Source: Pyrenophora tritici-repentis
Taxonomy: Eukaryota > Ascomycota > Dothideomycetes > Pleosporales > Pleosporaceae
DNA length: 64,000 bases
Assembly (NCBI RefSeq): GCF_003171515.1
Contig: NC_089390.1
Span: forward strand, 8,560,274 to 8,624,273
Direction: 5' to 3'
Under the pieces are notes generated by a model, which saw only the letters and a program-made list of their open reading frames with translations, did no database searches and was not told the origin of the DNA. A program made the translations under genes and the position numbers. This document shows, one piece after another, positions 38,594-49,347 of the stretch; position 1 is the first letter of the stretch; every line of letters starts with the position of its first letter.

Positions 38594-39304
38594 TCAATAC
38601 CGATAGCGGTCGTCCAACTCCCTTTCCAGGGTCCCCAGCCCCTTCGGTCCCTTAGCATTCATGGCGCTTTCAGGATGACCCAAGATGATAGCTTGCCTCG
38701 CTCCAAAGGGCCCGCCCTGATCCTCGTCGTCCAGCGGTATGGTCAGATCGCCCTCTCTTTCTCCTCCGCCTTCTCCTTCCCACTTTAGAAACTTTTCGAA
38801 CGCGCTGGTGCCACGTATGCTACCAGTTTTGTCGTACCGTTGAATCATATGGCGCATCTGGCCGATCCAGCGTGCACAGCCTTTGCAGACAGCCATGTCT
38901 CTACTGACATGGGTGCGCTTCACCGGTGCATCGCATTTCACAGCCACGAGCTGGTGGTCTGGTAGGGTGGAGTAATCCAACACTGCAGTATAGGTGTAAG
39001 AACCCGCACTAGACTGTGAAGTTCTGGGTGTGGCTGCACCTGATGGTCCAGAGGCTGCGCGTCGAGATGATGACGACGATGCTTTTGTGGAAGAGCGTGA
39101 AAGCTGCCCACTCAATGAGAAGAATCGCCGTGTTGATGAGGTACGCTTTGGTGGGGCTGTCGCTGGCGGAGATACTGGTGGGGAGCCTGGTCCACGGAGG
39201 CCATTCAGCCTCTGGACAGCCACGTCGCACAGCGTCCATGGCTGATTATGCGACTCTCCAATATGTCCGCAGCCGTTGTGTTGACTGTAGTTGTGATAAC
39301 ACAT
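38594..39304 (-). CDS. Hypothetical Cys/His-rich and Ser-rich protein
   Basis: The product is 236 aa, a single exon. The N-terminus MCYHNYSQHNGCGHIGESHN...TLC carries a possible zinc cluster. Residues ~45-95 are a low-complexity Ser/Thr/Arg tract (STRRFFSLSGQLSRSSTKASS), likely phosphorylated. Then comes AVCKGCARWIGQMRHMIQRYD with CxxC, and an acidic end. It shares the Cys-start and CxxC layout with the protein at 35593-36117, so the two may belong to one lineage-specific group; that is inference. The function is unknown. Confidence 0.7.
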   Translation of the reverse strand: MCYHNYSQHNGCGHIGESHNQPWTLCDVAVQRLNGLRGPGSPPVSPPATAPPKRTSSTRRFFSLSGQLSRSSTKASSSSSRRAASGPSGAATPRTSQSSAGSYTYTAVLDYSTLPDHQLVAVKCDAPVKRTHVSRDMAVCKGCARWIGQMRHMIQRYDKTGSIRGTSAFEKFLKWEGEGGGEREGDLTIPLDDEDQGGPFGARQAIILGHPESAMNAKGPKGLGTLERELDDRYRY

Positions 39305-42300
39305 GATAGCGACTCTTTGGTAGCGCCTCTATCAGTGATCGCGATGGTCGGCAGCGATGACGTAATTTATCGATGATCGGATTGAATAGCACAGTAAATT
39401 GAGGTATACAGGCATTCAGTTGTTGCTTACGGTGGAGCAGAAGACTCTGAATTATGAAGTGCAGAAGTTATGGTGTAAGTGAATGCATCCAACACATGAC
39501 TTTACAGCGGGAAGATATAAGTTACTGGAATCTGCCCGCTGTGACTCTAACTTCTTGCGCTGTCAGCCAGCTCTCGTGTTTGACTCTCTGTGCCTTGTTT
39601 ATTGGGCGAGCGGTGAAGCGATTTGCGCAAGGATTGAGGTGTGTCACGTGCCGTCTCCGACGTGGCAGCTCCTCGACTTAGCGATGATTTGGTAGGATCC
39701 TCTATGTTTCAGGCGCGGAAGCGCTCACCATCAACGTGATTGCGTGGCGCTACCCGCGACAATGTATGCTGACAAGCTTTCCGATAGAAAAGTATTTCAC
39801 GTTACTTGAGTGTATCACATCGTCCCTCTCATGTCTACATGTTGGTTGTTCGCCAACTCTGCGCTTGGTGTTGTTGTGTTACCTAGGTTCGGCTTCCATG
39901 ACGTCATTCCCCCCTGACTCGCCCATGCAGATCTGGCAAAATGCGATAACAGACTCAACTAGGGAACTTTGGGCGTGATGGCCGTACCAAGTCACAGTAT
40001 TAAGTCGCAATATTGAAAAAAGGTGTCATTGATGGGTGCCCAATCCGCACAGTCACAAAGCCTTGGCGCCTTCTCCAACAATCACGTTGAAGACTTCATC
40101 ACTCCCTGGCCCTCACGCATCACTGCTGTTATCGCATTGAAGCAACTCCTCGTTATGCGCTGAGGGCATTTTGTAGCGCTGATTCGCTGTTCAAGTCACC
40201 ACCATGCTCCGGGAGTGTCGTAAGCTTCGCATGCAAACACCAGATACTGTGCGTTTCCAGATTTACCCTGGAGAAAACTGCGCGCTTGTTAGCAGGGCTA
40301 TAACTGGTGCCCAATTGACGCATTTTTCTTGGGACTTTCGACAATCATGCTCACAGCCCAAGGGTAAGACGTGGTGCTGGAGATAGACTACGTCAACGTC
40401 TCTTGGGGGCCACACATGCGTGCGACGCCAATGCTTTACTGGAAGACACCACCGTATCAAATGTTGTTTCCACTACTGCAAGTCAGCACTGTAGCCCGTG
40501 TCTTGTCATCAGTAGCCTTCTCAGTCAATCCGAGCTTTCTACATCATCGATATCGAGCTTTGTCATCGTATGTTCTATATTACGGTATTACATTCCAAAT
40601 CATGTCTTCTACTGACTCCATGGGTCCAAATGCTCACTTCGAACTCAGGTCCAAATAGGATACCACTTGGGTATCATAAAATACTTGAAAGTGTGGGTAA
40701 GCACTTAATAGGCGTGTCTGGCGACTACAGTGGCCCTTGTACACTATTATGTCAAGTATTTTATGACCCTCGGGGGTACGGACCAGAGATCTTCGCAAGA
40801 ACCAAAGGCCTCACAAACCCTCGTACTCGTCTCACCAGACTAAACCCAGCATCCTCCAATACTAACCTGGGCAGACAGAATGGAATTCTATACCGCATTC
40901 CTAAAGGTACAGACCTCATGTTGATTGTGCCCCTGATGCGATGCATCCCAGGTGCTGCGATTGGCGCATCACTCTTCGGCCCTTTCGCTCACCCTGTTCA
41001 TCATCGACAGTACAGCAATGCATTTGGATGCTAGAACCATCATAGGTCTAACAAAGCTGATGTCTTATATAATGATGAATGCCGAGCAGTCATTGACTCC
41101 GCTCGCAGCCAACGCGCGTACTGATGTCTGCTGAATGTCGCGACACGAACCATGGAAATCGGTGTCATACTGGACAATCTAAGGCCTTATCTTTTGAGCA
41201 CCCTAATTCTTTAGAATATGAAGATGCACACCGGGGGTTTGCTGGGTTGGAAATTGGGCTCTCCGCGGGGTTAGTCGTGGAGGTCAATGCTGCGCCTCTC
41301 TTGTCTTACGCAATTGAGCTCAGAAACTCAATTTCAGCCATGTAATCCTCAAACCGTAGATTTTCGCTCGTGGGAGGCTTACAATATATTAGCCAAGGGG
41401 TCCCAACGAATGGCAACCATGTATCCTCGTGGGAACGATTGCCTGGATCAGGACGACGTGGGCCAACAAAGACCAACACTCTCGACCGATCTCAAACGCC
41501 TAGGCACGGCTGACACTGCTAAAATCTCACACACTTCCAACTGGATCCGAGGAATACATGCTTTTCTCTGTAACCAATGATCCACGTTCATGGCTGGCCG
41601 GGGAGACTACCGAGGAATCCAGATCTAGTAGACCACATTCTTTCTGATCACCTTGATGAGCAACGCAATATCGCGGACAAGGATCCTTCCGCGTAAGCTC
41701 TGCCTTCGGGTTTGAACTGTTTTTCTACAGTCGACGCAGCAATTCGCAATCGAATCGAATCCCTAGCCTGAAGTCGATTAATTGTCTTCGTTGTGAGTCA
41801 ATTTACCACTACACACAATGTATATGTCTCGCGTTTTTTACTGATACCAGAGTTTATAGTATGCGGATATGTAAGCTCTCCCAAAAAACAGTGTACCGAC
41901 CTCTTATTCAAGGGTGTAACGGTTTGGGACTTGCCAAGACCGACTTGGGTGAGAGTTGGGTACGGCTATCGCTACCACACTTTCTCATCACACACACCTA
42001 TATAGCTGCAGTTCCTCCATAGCTACACAATGCAACGCAGTCCTCCTCTCCTCACACCGCTACAAAGGGCAACAAAATAGATTCCCCAAAATGGTACATA
42101 GCGTGCTTGTAATGAACACAGACAGCATATGCTCGCGTCGGCTACTAGCACGGTTGTGGACCGAGGTAAGGCGATGTCCATCGATCAACTAAGGCATGAA
42201 TGCTGTACTGGTACCTGTTAGCTAGAATTTGTAAGGTATATAGATGATTTTACCATCTACCCAATCTCATTCCGGATTGGAAGATACTATAAACAGAGTG

Positions 42301-42596
42301 CAAAGAGTGTTCAAGAAGTTTACTCTCACATTACAAAAGCTTTCGTGGCTGAATCTTGCGCGATGATGTAGATGTATGTAAGGTACACATTAATGTACTA
42401 CAATGTCTTTGGTTTCTCTCCTTTACCACTATTTCGCCCTCTGCCTACATATGATCGCGCAAAATCACCACTGGTTCTCTTTTCTGTACTACTTCCTCCC
42501 ACCTCTACTTTTCCTCGACTACAGCTGCTTCCATCTCTACCAGAGGACAATGCCGCCGAACTCGTGCACTATCTTCGACTTGACGAGCACTTCATA
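39305..42596. other. Long gene-poor stretch
   Basis: It contains the second MITE copy (40659-40779). Several overlapping ORFs of 60-155 codons are present, the longest (40570-41034 plus) running through the MITE. No recognisable domain, start context or splice pattern was found. Confidence 0.5.
40659..40779. mobile_element. Small TIR element (MITE-like), copy 2
   Basis: Left end GATACCACTTGGGTATCATA then AAATACTTGA; right end is the reverse complement of GTACCCCCGAGGGTCATAAA then ATACTTGAC. The interior matches copy 1 (36715-36833). Differences are nearly all transitions. Confidence 0.65.
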
Positions 42597-42809
42597 TTAG
42601 CCATTGTTCTGGTTGGATTCTTCGCCTTCAGTGGCCTTTTTGCAATCATCTTGTCTCTGATCATGTGCGCTCATACGATTCGTCTTGTACGCTGCCCATA
42701 TCGCTGCTGGCGGCTTCAAGGTGTTGTAATCAATCTCATCCCTGTACTTTTCCCGTTGGACTTCCTCAAACATGTTTTTCATCGCTGTTAATACCTGCTT
42801 ACGCGTCAT
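42597..42809 (-). pseudogene. Possible gene remnant, unknown
   Basis: The 70-codon frame reads MTRKQVLTAMKNMFEEVQRE..., polar and helical. Just upstream (minus strand, ATG at ~42850) the words MAPRLMSPIDRNAP run into it in another frame, one base out of phase, as though a short gene carried a one-base deletion. An overlapping plus-strand ORF (42372-42791) with a hydrophobic stretch is the alternative reading. Evidence is weak. Confidence 0.22.
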
Positions 42810-43226
42810 GGTGCGTTTCGATCGATTGGGCTCATCAACCGAGGCGCCATAGTAGGATTATCTAACAGCTAAGCACAAGTTCTGTAATTCAAAGTAGAAA
42901 CTAATTTGTAAATCAGGTATGGTTTTTCTTCTACCAAGCTGAAGAACTATCGATTACACGTTTCGACGAGAGCTCTACCGAGCGTTTTTACTCTGGCCAT
43001 ATATTCTCTCTTGTTGTTTCATCCAAGCTCACCTAACAATCGTCTTCTACAGTTTCTCAAGACTTGGACTAATTGCTATACCCAGGAATTGCTTATGTAC
43101 TTGGTATAACGAACACCAATCATATAACCGTAATTCAATTAAGAAAGCTGAAATGTAGGTGCTTCTGCTGCTAGCAGATCAACGCATAATAATATGATAG
43201 TTTTGTCGCGACCCATCCCCCCTGTA

Positions 43227-44108
43227 TCATGTACCTGTAATCTTCCGTGGAACATGCTCGTCATAATACAAGGTCTCACCGCTCTTCCCACCCTCAAACA
43301 AACCCAATGCCATCTTCGCAACCGCCTCTCCACACCCACTCCGGTGGCTCTATCATCTCATCCCCCATCTCATCCCAAATCCTGAACCTCTCCATTTCAT
43401 GTTCCGCCATAACACCTCTATACTTGCCCTCTACCAGTCCATCAATCATTTTTGTGCGCGTAAGTTTTGGATAGACGCCCTGTACGCTCAGAAGGGGTTC
43501 TTCATGCGCGAGACAGGAAACAAATCGGGTTAGTGCGGCTTTCGTAGTACTGTAGGGCATCCATCCATGGTAAGTGACGGTATTGTCGCAGGCAGAGGTG
43601 AGAATAATCACCTTGCCGCGACCGGCATTAAGGGGACGTGAGGTCCGTGAAGCACGAAGATGCGGAAGTGTGAGCTGGACCTGTCGTAGTTTAGCCTCTA
43701 AACGTGGGGAACTACTTGACTGGAGATTTATCATACCATACTCATTGCTCCAAAAACATTGACATCAAAGCTTCTCTTGACAGCTTCAATGTTCAGCTTC
43801 TCAAACGTTTGGATCGGTGTAATGATCCCTGCACAGTACACGAGGGTGTCCAAACCTCCGAAAACATTGAAGCAGGTCCTCACCGCTAGTTCGCGGTCTT
43901 CATCGACAGTGACATCGCCCTCAACAATTCGTAAGCGTTCTCTTTGTTGCTTGGTGAATTCAAGTTTGATTGTGGAGTCGATGAGACCGAACGCAATGAC
44001 CTTTGCATTCAGAGGAAGGTATGGCGAGGACAGAATGGATTGCGTTATGGAATAGCCAATGCCGGAGGTTCCGCCGACGACGAGAATGACTTGAGGCTTG
44101 CCCGACAT
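43227..44108 (-). CDS. Short-chain dehydrogenase/reductase, C-terminus frameshifted
   Basis: Exon 1 is 44108-43737, the intron 43736-43681 (gtatga...cgacag, 56 nt), and exon 2 runs from 43680. The joined sequence reads NVFGAMSMVQLTLPHLRAS, typical for SDRs. It shows the NAD(P)-binding GGTSGIG near the N-terminus, CAGI (NNAG-like), ILTSACD (catalytic Ser) and YSTTK (YxxxK). Exon 2's frame ends at 43294 with CEDGIGFV. The +1 alternative from ~43331 reads GEAVAKMALGLFEGGKSG and ends at 43227, the expected SDR tail. A single extra base near 43331-43335 would explain this. The core is intact; the substrate is unknown. It lies tail-to-head beside the flavin monooxygenase. Confidence 0.8.
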
Positions 44109-44376
44109 GGCGCAAAAAGCATAGAAACCTCCTTTGGGCCGCGCAAGTGTGGAGAAAAGAAGTGCAAGTGCTTGGAGATGATTTGGAGCTTGTGCTATTC
44201 TAGAAGACCGAAGATGGAGGTTTACCCCGCGCTAAGTCCGAAAGTAGTGCATTTGGGGTTCCGGGCGGCAGGTCAAACCAACCACGTCAAAATACGGTTG
44301 CCCGACACCATGTCTGTTGTGCCACGATTGAATCCACTACATGCGACTACGACCTTGCCTTGGCGCCCTCGGCGTC

Positions 44377-46242
44377 TTACATGATGCCTTCCTCGATAGC
44401 CTTGATCTGTATTGCCAAGATTCTACTGTAGTATCTGGAGAGCGCCAGGTTACCGCCCATGAACCATAGTCCAGGGTGTCCGCTCTTCTGCCACATAGTT
44501 CGAAACTCGCCCTCATCGTTGAATCCCCAAACGTCGCTGACCCGATCTGCCACCTCATCTCCAAAGATCTTGCGTGCTTGGGTGCGCATGTTCTGGTATC
44601 CAGTCGCAAATACAATTTCGTCAGCCTGGATTTTGTCGCCATCTGCAAACTCGATGCCGTTGGGCAGAATCTGCGCGATTTCCTGACCCTGTTTGACCTT
44701 GATCTTACCATCAATGATGAGCTGGGACGCGCCAACATCGATGTAGTAGCCTCCACCACGCTGGAAGTACTTGATCAGAAGGCCTGAGTCCATGGGTCCG
44801 CTGTCAATTTGGAAGCCGGCGGCACGAAGACCATCGTGGATTTGTTTGTCGTGATCCGCTTCGGTCTTGGTCACCTTGCTTTGCTGCGTCTTCAGGAGCT
44901 CACTTGGCAGACTCCAAAAAGTAAGGTCGGCATCATCAACAGGCGGCGAATCTTGGTCGTAGAGTCCTTTGTTGCCAATGTCGGTTATGGCTTCGGATGA
45001 AACGACGCAGGTTGTACTGCGTTGAACAATGGTGACGTCGTAACCTTTTTCAAAGAAGTCTTGTGCAATGTCATGGCCTGAGTTGCAGCAGCCAACGACT
45101 ACTGCTTTCTTCCCCTTTGACTCAGGGTCCGCGCCAGGATGCTCCGAGCTGTGGCAGAGACGGTCACCTTTGAAGGTTTCCATGCCTTTTATTTTAGGAA
45201 AGTTCTTCTCGCCAGAATGGCCCGTCGCTTGCACAATGTGCTTGGGATGTAGCGTGCGGGTCTGTGAACTGCCGTCTAGCATTCGACGCTCTACGGTTAC
45301 CGTCCACTGCTTCTTGTTCTCGTCCCACGAGGTTGATTTGAGGTTAGTGGAAGTCCATACATTGAGTTCCAGCAGGGTGACATAAGCCTCAAAGAACTCT
45401 GCAAGCTTATCCTTTGGCGTAAAGACAGGCCAATGCGCAGGGAAGGGCACATAGGGCAGATGGTCGTACCAAACTGGGTCGTGCAGCACGAGTTGCCGGT
45501 AGCGTTTGCGCCAATTGTCGCCAACCCTTTCGTTTTGGTCGATCATGAGAGCTGGGATTCCGAGCATCTTCAGGCGCGCAGCCACCGTCAACCCACCCTG
45601 TCCAGCTCCCAGTATCAGCACCGTAGGATCAATCTCCTCCTTCTCCGCATCGCGCTTCTCTTTCCAAGTCTTCCTTGCTGGGTCACCGCCATGCTTGACA
45701 CCTTTTGTTCTCCTGTGACCAAGAGGCTCTTCGTGACCCTTGAGCTCTTGCAAGAGCGTGTACAAGGTGAAAATCTTCCACTGGCCATCATCTTCAGCCA
45801 GGTTCATGACACCCGCACCACGTCCAACAGTCGTTTCAAACGTGACGAAAAAGTTGATGCCCTTGACATCCCCAAGATTGTCAATAGCTCCGAATTTTGG
45901 CGCTCGGTAGTCCGTGTTCTTGTCTACTTCGATCTTCTCCAATCGCACCTTGCTAGAGTGCAGGTACTCCTTGATGGCAGCGTTGCCCTTGACAGTCCTG
46001 AGATTCCAAGTCAAGGCTAAATGATCTCTCCAGTAACTGTTGTCTTTGAAGAAGAGGTCGGCTATGCCAGAGTGATTCTGTTTCGAGAGTGCGTCATTGA
46101 AGCGGCCGACTACCTCGTTCGCGACTTTGTGTGCGTCGACAGACTCATTTTTCGAAGATGCTGGGAACTTGCCAAGTTGTATATTTACGGAGCCTGCCTC
46201 GGGACGCTCGCTCGAGCGGATAGAAATATCGCCAACTCCCAT
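44377..46242 (-). CDS. Flavin-containing monooxygenase with N-terminal NTF2-like domain
   Basis: The product is 621 aa, a single exon. Residues ~40-175 form a SnoaL/NTF2-like region (VVGRFNDALSKQNHSGIADLFFKDNSYWRDHLALTWNL). The FAD-binding motif is VLILGAGQGGLTVAARLK (~209-226), the NADPH-binding motif VVVGCCNSGHDIAQ, and the FMO signature-like ATGY occurs near residue 550 (FATGYQNMRTQ). The layout matches fungal YUCCA-like/Baeyer-Villiger-type monooxygenases whose substrates are mostly undefined. The frame is intact, unlike the SDR next to it; the two genes share a strand with ~270 bp between them and may belong to one oxidative pathway (inference). Confidence 0.92.
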   Translation of the reverse strand: MGVGDISIRSSERPEAGSVNIQLGKFPASSKNESVDAHKVANEVVGRFNDALSKQNHSGIADLFFKDNSYWRDHLALTWNLRTVKGNAAIKEYLHSSKVRLEKIEVDKNTDYRAPKFGAIDNLGDVKGINFFVTFETTVGRGAGVMNLAEDDGQWKIFTLYTLLQELKGHEEPLGHRRTKGVKHGGDPARKTWKEKRDAEKEEIDPTVLILGAGQGGLTVAARLKMLGIPALMIDQNERVGDNWRKRYRQLVLHDPVWYDHLPYVPFPAHWPVFTPKDKLAEFFEAYVTLLELNVWTSTNLKSTSWDENKKQWTVTVERRMLDGSSQTRTLHPKHIVQATGHSGEKNFPKIKGMETFKGDRLCHSSEHPGADPESKGKKAVVVGCCNSGHDIAQDFFEKGYDVTIVQRSTTCVVSSEAITDIGNKGLYDQDSPPVDDADLTFWSLPSELLKTQQSKVTKTEADHDKQIHDGLRAAGFQIDSGPMDSGLLIKYFQRGGGYYIDVGASQLIIDGKIKVKQGQEIAQILPNGIEFADGDKIQADEIVFATGYQNMRTQARKIFGDEVADRVSDVWGFNDEGEFRTMWQKSGHPGLWFMGGNLALSRYYSRILAIQIKAIEEGIM

Positions 46243-47625
46243 GTCTGTTGTTCGTGTAATGACGTGAGATCAGGTTTGAAGTGAATGAAGTAGACGATAA
46301 GTGTTCGTAAGGATGCAGCAGCACCAGGAGACGCAGAGAAAGCCTTTAAAGACACACCCAACTCATATGATACGTAAGCAGACCTATAAAACGGGATACC
46401 ATCTTCGTGCTATCCGTATACGCGTCTAAACAGCCAAGCGTTCGTTTTCCTGAAGCGTGTTGTGGATACTCGGCAAACCTTCCTCGGAAGCAAGTGCGGG
46501 GAACAGCCATGTATCCGGGAAATGATTTTGTAGCATGCGCTCGTGTAAGCCACAACCCCAACATACCCCGCTTTAAGACACGAAATTGCATCGTTCCTGT
46601 TTCCTAACTTTTATCTCCAACAGCTGTAGGCCTGGTGTTGTGAGACCAATACAGTGGTGGCAGAAATTACAAATTCAGCGTCACCAAACACCATTTAGGC
46701 CCACTCTGATCACTCAATGTACAACTCAATGTTGCGAGTACAAGCTTCATAGCTTGCGCGCTCAAAACAATAGGGTGGCAGAATGACCCTTACGCAATGC
46801 GGCTTAGTGCGCACTTAACCCTTTGGGATGCCTAGGTGTCACGAAGATAAACTCTTTCACCTAGTATGGGCCATCGCTTACTCTATATACTTCAGCTCTG
46901 ATCCGTCTCGATATAGTGGAAGATGCTTCACAACAATGTTCTTTGGAACAGATGATGTGACTCCTGCAAGCACTTCCTAATCTGGGTCGGGTTGCGAGAG
47001 TCCGAGAGCCAAGACTTCCGACAGCAGACGTGGTCGGATGCTCAGCCTTGATCGGGAGTATCCATATACTGAATACATATGTTCGAGATGTGAGAGACTG
47101 CATTCACACGTACACGTAAGAATGCCTTCGCCATTGAGATGTTGGTCAAAAACAGGCCGCAGCACTGTCTGTTGGCTCGACGCGGAGGATGTGTACACTC
47201 AGAAAATTATCAGATCATTATCTTTGTTACTATATTATCAGCTTCTATGGGTGCTATGAAGCAGATGCTTTGCTGCTCAGATGAATCTGACAGCAGCACT
47301 TCTCACCTTCAGGAACTCCAACCGTGTGGTAAGAACTACCCAAGTTCATCTTAATACACTCCTCTTAGGGAAAAGGAATAGTATACATGCTCGGTTCAAG
47401 ATCAATCCAGGCTGAAATAGACCCATAGTAGCAGTAGGCATGTTTGTTGCAACAAGTGACACTTCTGACAGCCTTACAGGAACGCTATAGGCATTCACGT
47501 CAACACTGCACAACATAGGATACTACAACAATGCTTGTGTGGCAGTTAGGTACTCATCATTGACCGCAACGTAAATAACCGAGTATCTTGTATCCGCCGC
47601 ACTGCTTATCTCTATCAACTAGTAT
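46243..47625. other. Intergenic, no supported gene
   Basis: Promoter side of the flavin monooxygenase; only short ORFs without motifs on both strands. Confidence 0.5.
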
Positions 47626-47982
47626 CTAGTTCTCAGTGCGGTACCTGCCGATGGGCACACAGATAAGCCATACTCCGCACGCCTCGCGAGGATAGATCTT
47701 CGCACATGTAACCAGTTTGTCGAACGGGACAAGCCACTCTCTCCAACAAAATCCGGCGAGGTTAAAGTGGAGCTCGAAGAAGTCCTGGAAACTCAACATA
47801 AACCCGATTGGAACGAAGACCTGGAAACAAGGCTGTTCGGGCGCGTCATCGTTCTGCAATCGCTCGGTGTCGACAATGAGTTCATAGTATCCTGGTTCCT
47901 TCACCATGGGAGCAGTGATGAGACGTCCGCGTTGGAATTTCACCAGGGCTTGCTTGTAGCGTTCAGTCCCCTCGATTCGCAT
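47626..47982 (-). CDS. Small hypothetical ORF
   Basis: An ATG-started frame of 118 codons (MRIEGTERYKQALVKFQRG ... GVWLICVPIGRYRTEN) with balanced amino-acid use and a central hydrophobic/aromatic stretch (VFVPIGFMLSFQDFFELHF). No family is recognised and no introns are evident. It could be a lineage-specific gene, a remnant or chance. Confidence 0.3.
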   Translation of the reverse strand: MRIEGTERYKQALVKFQRGRLITAPMVKEPGYYELIVDTERLQNDDAPEQPCFQVFVPIGFMLSFQDFFELHFNLAGFCWREWLVPFDKLVTCAKIYPREACGVWLICVPIGRYRTEN

Positions 47983-49347
47983 AAAGAAATCGAATCATTG
48001 GAAGGGTGAGCCAACCGTCGAAACATCCAGGGTATCAGAAGATCTTTTCCCACCCCTGAAGAAATTGCACATGCTGCACATGTTGCTCATGGGCTCATCG
48101 CTTTTGTGGAAAGCGCTGTGGCGCGACACATTTCATCACACGCACCCGAAACTCTGGACAGGAGCGAGAATCCTCCTCCTGGGACGAGGCCCGCTCCGTC
48201 CGCTCCACAATCACCAAGGAGGTTGATAATAACGGCAAGAACAGCAAGAACAGCAGATCAGCCCTGCTCGAGTGGACGCGCAACCAACGCAAATATTGGC
48301 TGGAAAAAGTGGGCAAGAAACGAACGGGAAGTATCGAGTTGGCTAACATTTTCGTTTGAAAGTCGAAGTCAATCATCGTAAAAGGGAACTGGGAGGTTGG
48401 GCGCATGACTTTCAGCTAGTGCTCCGCGGTATGAGGCTCAGCTTAAACTAAAACTACAGTCATAGGAGGGAACTGGTTCATGCCAATTGGCTTTTCGTGG
48501 TTGGGGGCGTTGTTAAGATGTCACTGATGACACATACCTTGGATAGCGTGCGCTAGTATACTGATGAGCTGGCGATTGTAAAGAAGAGGTTCTAGAACAC
48601 CAGTAATATTTCAGCCGCTCGACCGAGCAATGTAGGACAACGCGGGCAAACCTGGGCGTTTGGGAAAAGATTGTGTCTTCAATGGGTATCTTACTCAGAG
48701 TATGTTCGTATCATAGAAACATCAATGTATACAACTAGGCATCCAATTATTATCAGTCGGGCTATATATTTTATCGTTGCATTCATCGCTTGCCCTTTTC
48801 AAAATTACGATAAGGTGATTCATATAGACTTTCCATACGCTAAGACAACTTACCCCAGCCTCCGCAGCCCCTTGCCAGGATCATAAACTTAAATTACAAA
48901 CCTCCGACCTCAAAATCCCATGTGGCTGGCTTGAACCAATGTCACGTCAGCTATGGGCGCGATGTGCGTCTTGAGCACTAACTAGCAGATCCCCGGGGAA
49001 AGGCGTGAACATTACCGGGATTGTTTTCCGAGCGACTCAGACACCGCGCTGGAAGAGAACGATATTCTAGAGACCTTAGTAAGAGGAAGAATGCATTGAT
49101 TGTAGCCCAGTGACCATGTACCCGAGCACCACCAACCGTGCGACTGAACGCGTTCAAAGCTTTACCAGGTATCATTGTCCCTAAACGCCACAGCCCAGTA
49201 GACAAAGACTCCTCCCATCCCATAGACCATAGAACGAACAAGATAGACAGAGGAACCCAACTTTTAGGAAATGAACCACACAGGGTAACAGCCCATGCAG
49301 AAACATATGCAACAAAAGAAACGGTTCCATATAGACAAACATCAGTA
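47983..49347. other. Intergenic, no supported gene
   Basis: Short overlapping ORFs only (48095-48406 minus, 48106-48381 plus). Nothing recognisable. Confidence 0.5.

Noticed and set aside
42372..42791. 139-codon plus-strand ORF with a hydrophobic stretch
   Set aside because: The start codon and N-terminal part look like random translation of CT-rich DNA; the opposite strand gives an equally plausible remnant. Not called as a gene.
43294..46242. SDR and flavin monooxygenase as part of a biosynthetic gene cluster
   Set aside because: Only two oxidative genes lie together and one has a damaged end; without a backbone enzyme nearby the cluster idea is unsupported.
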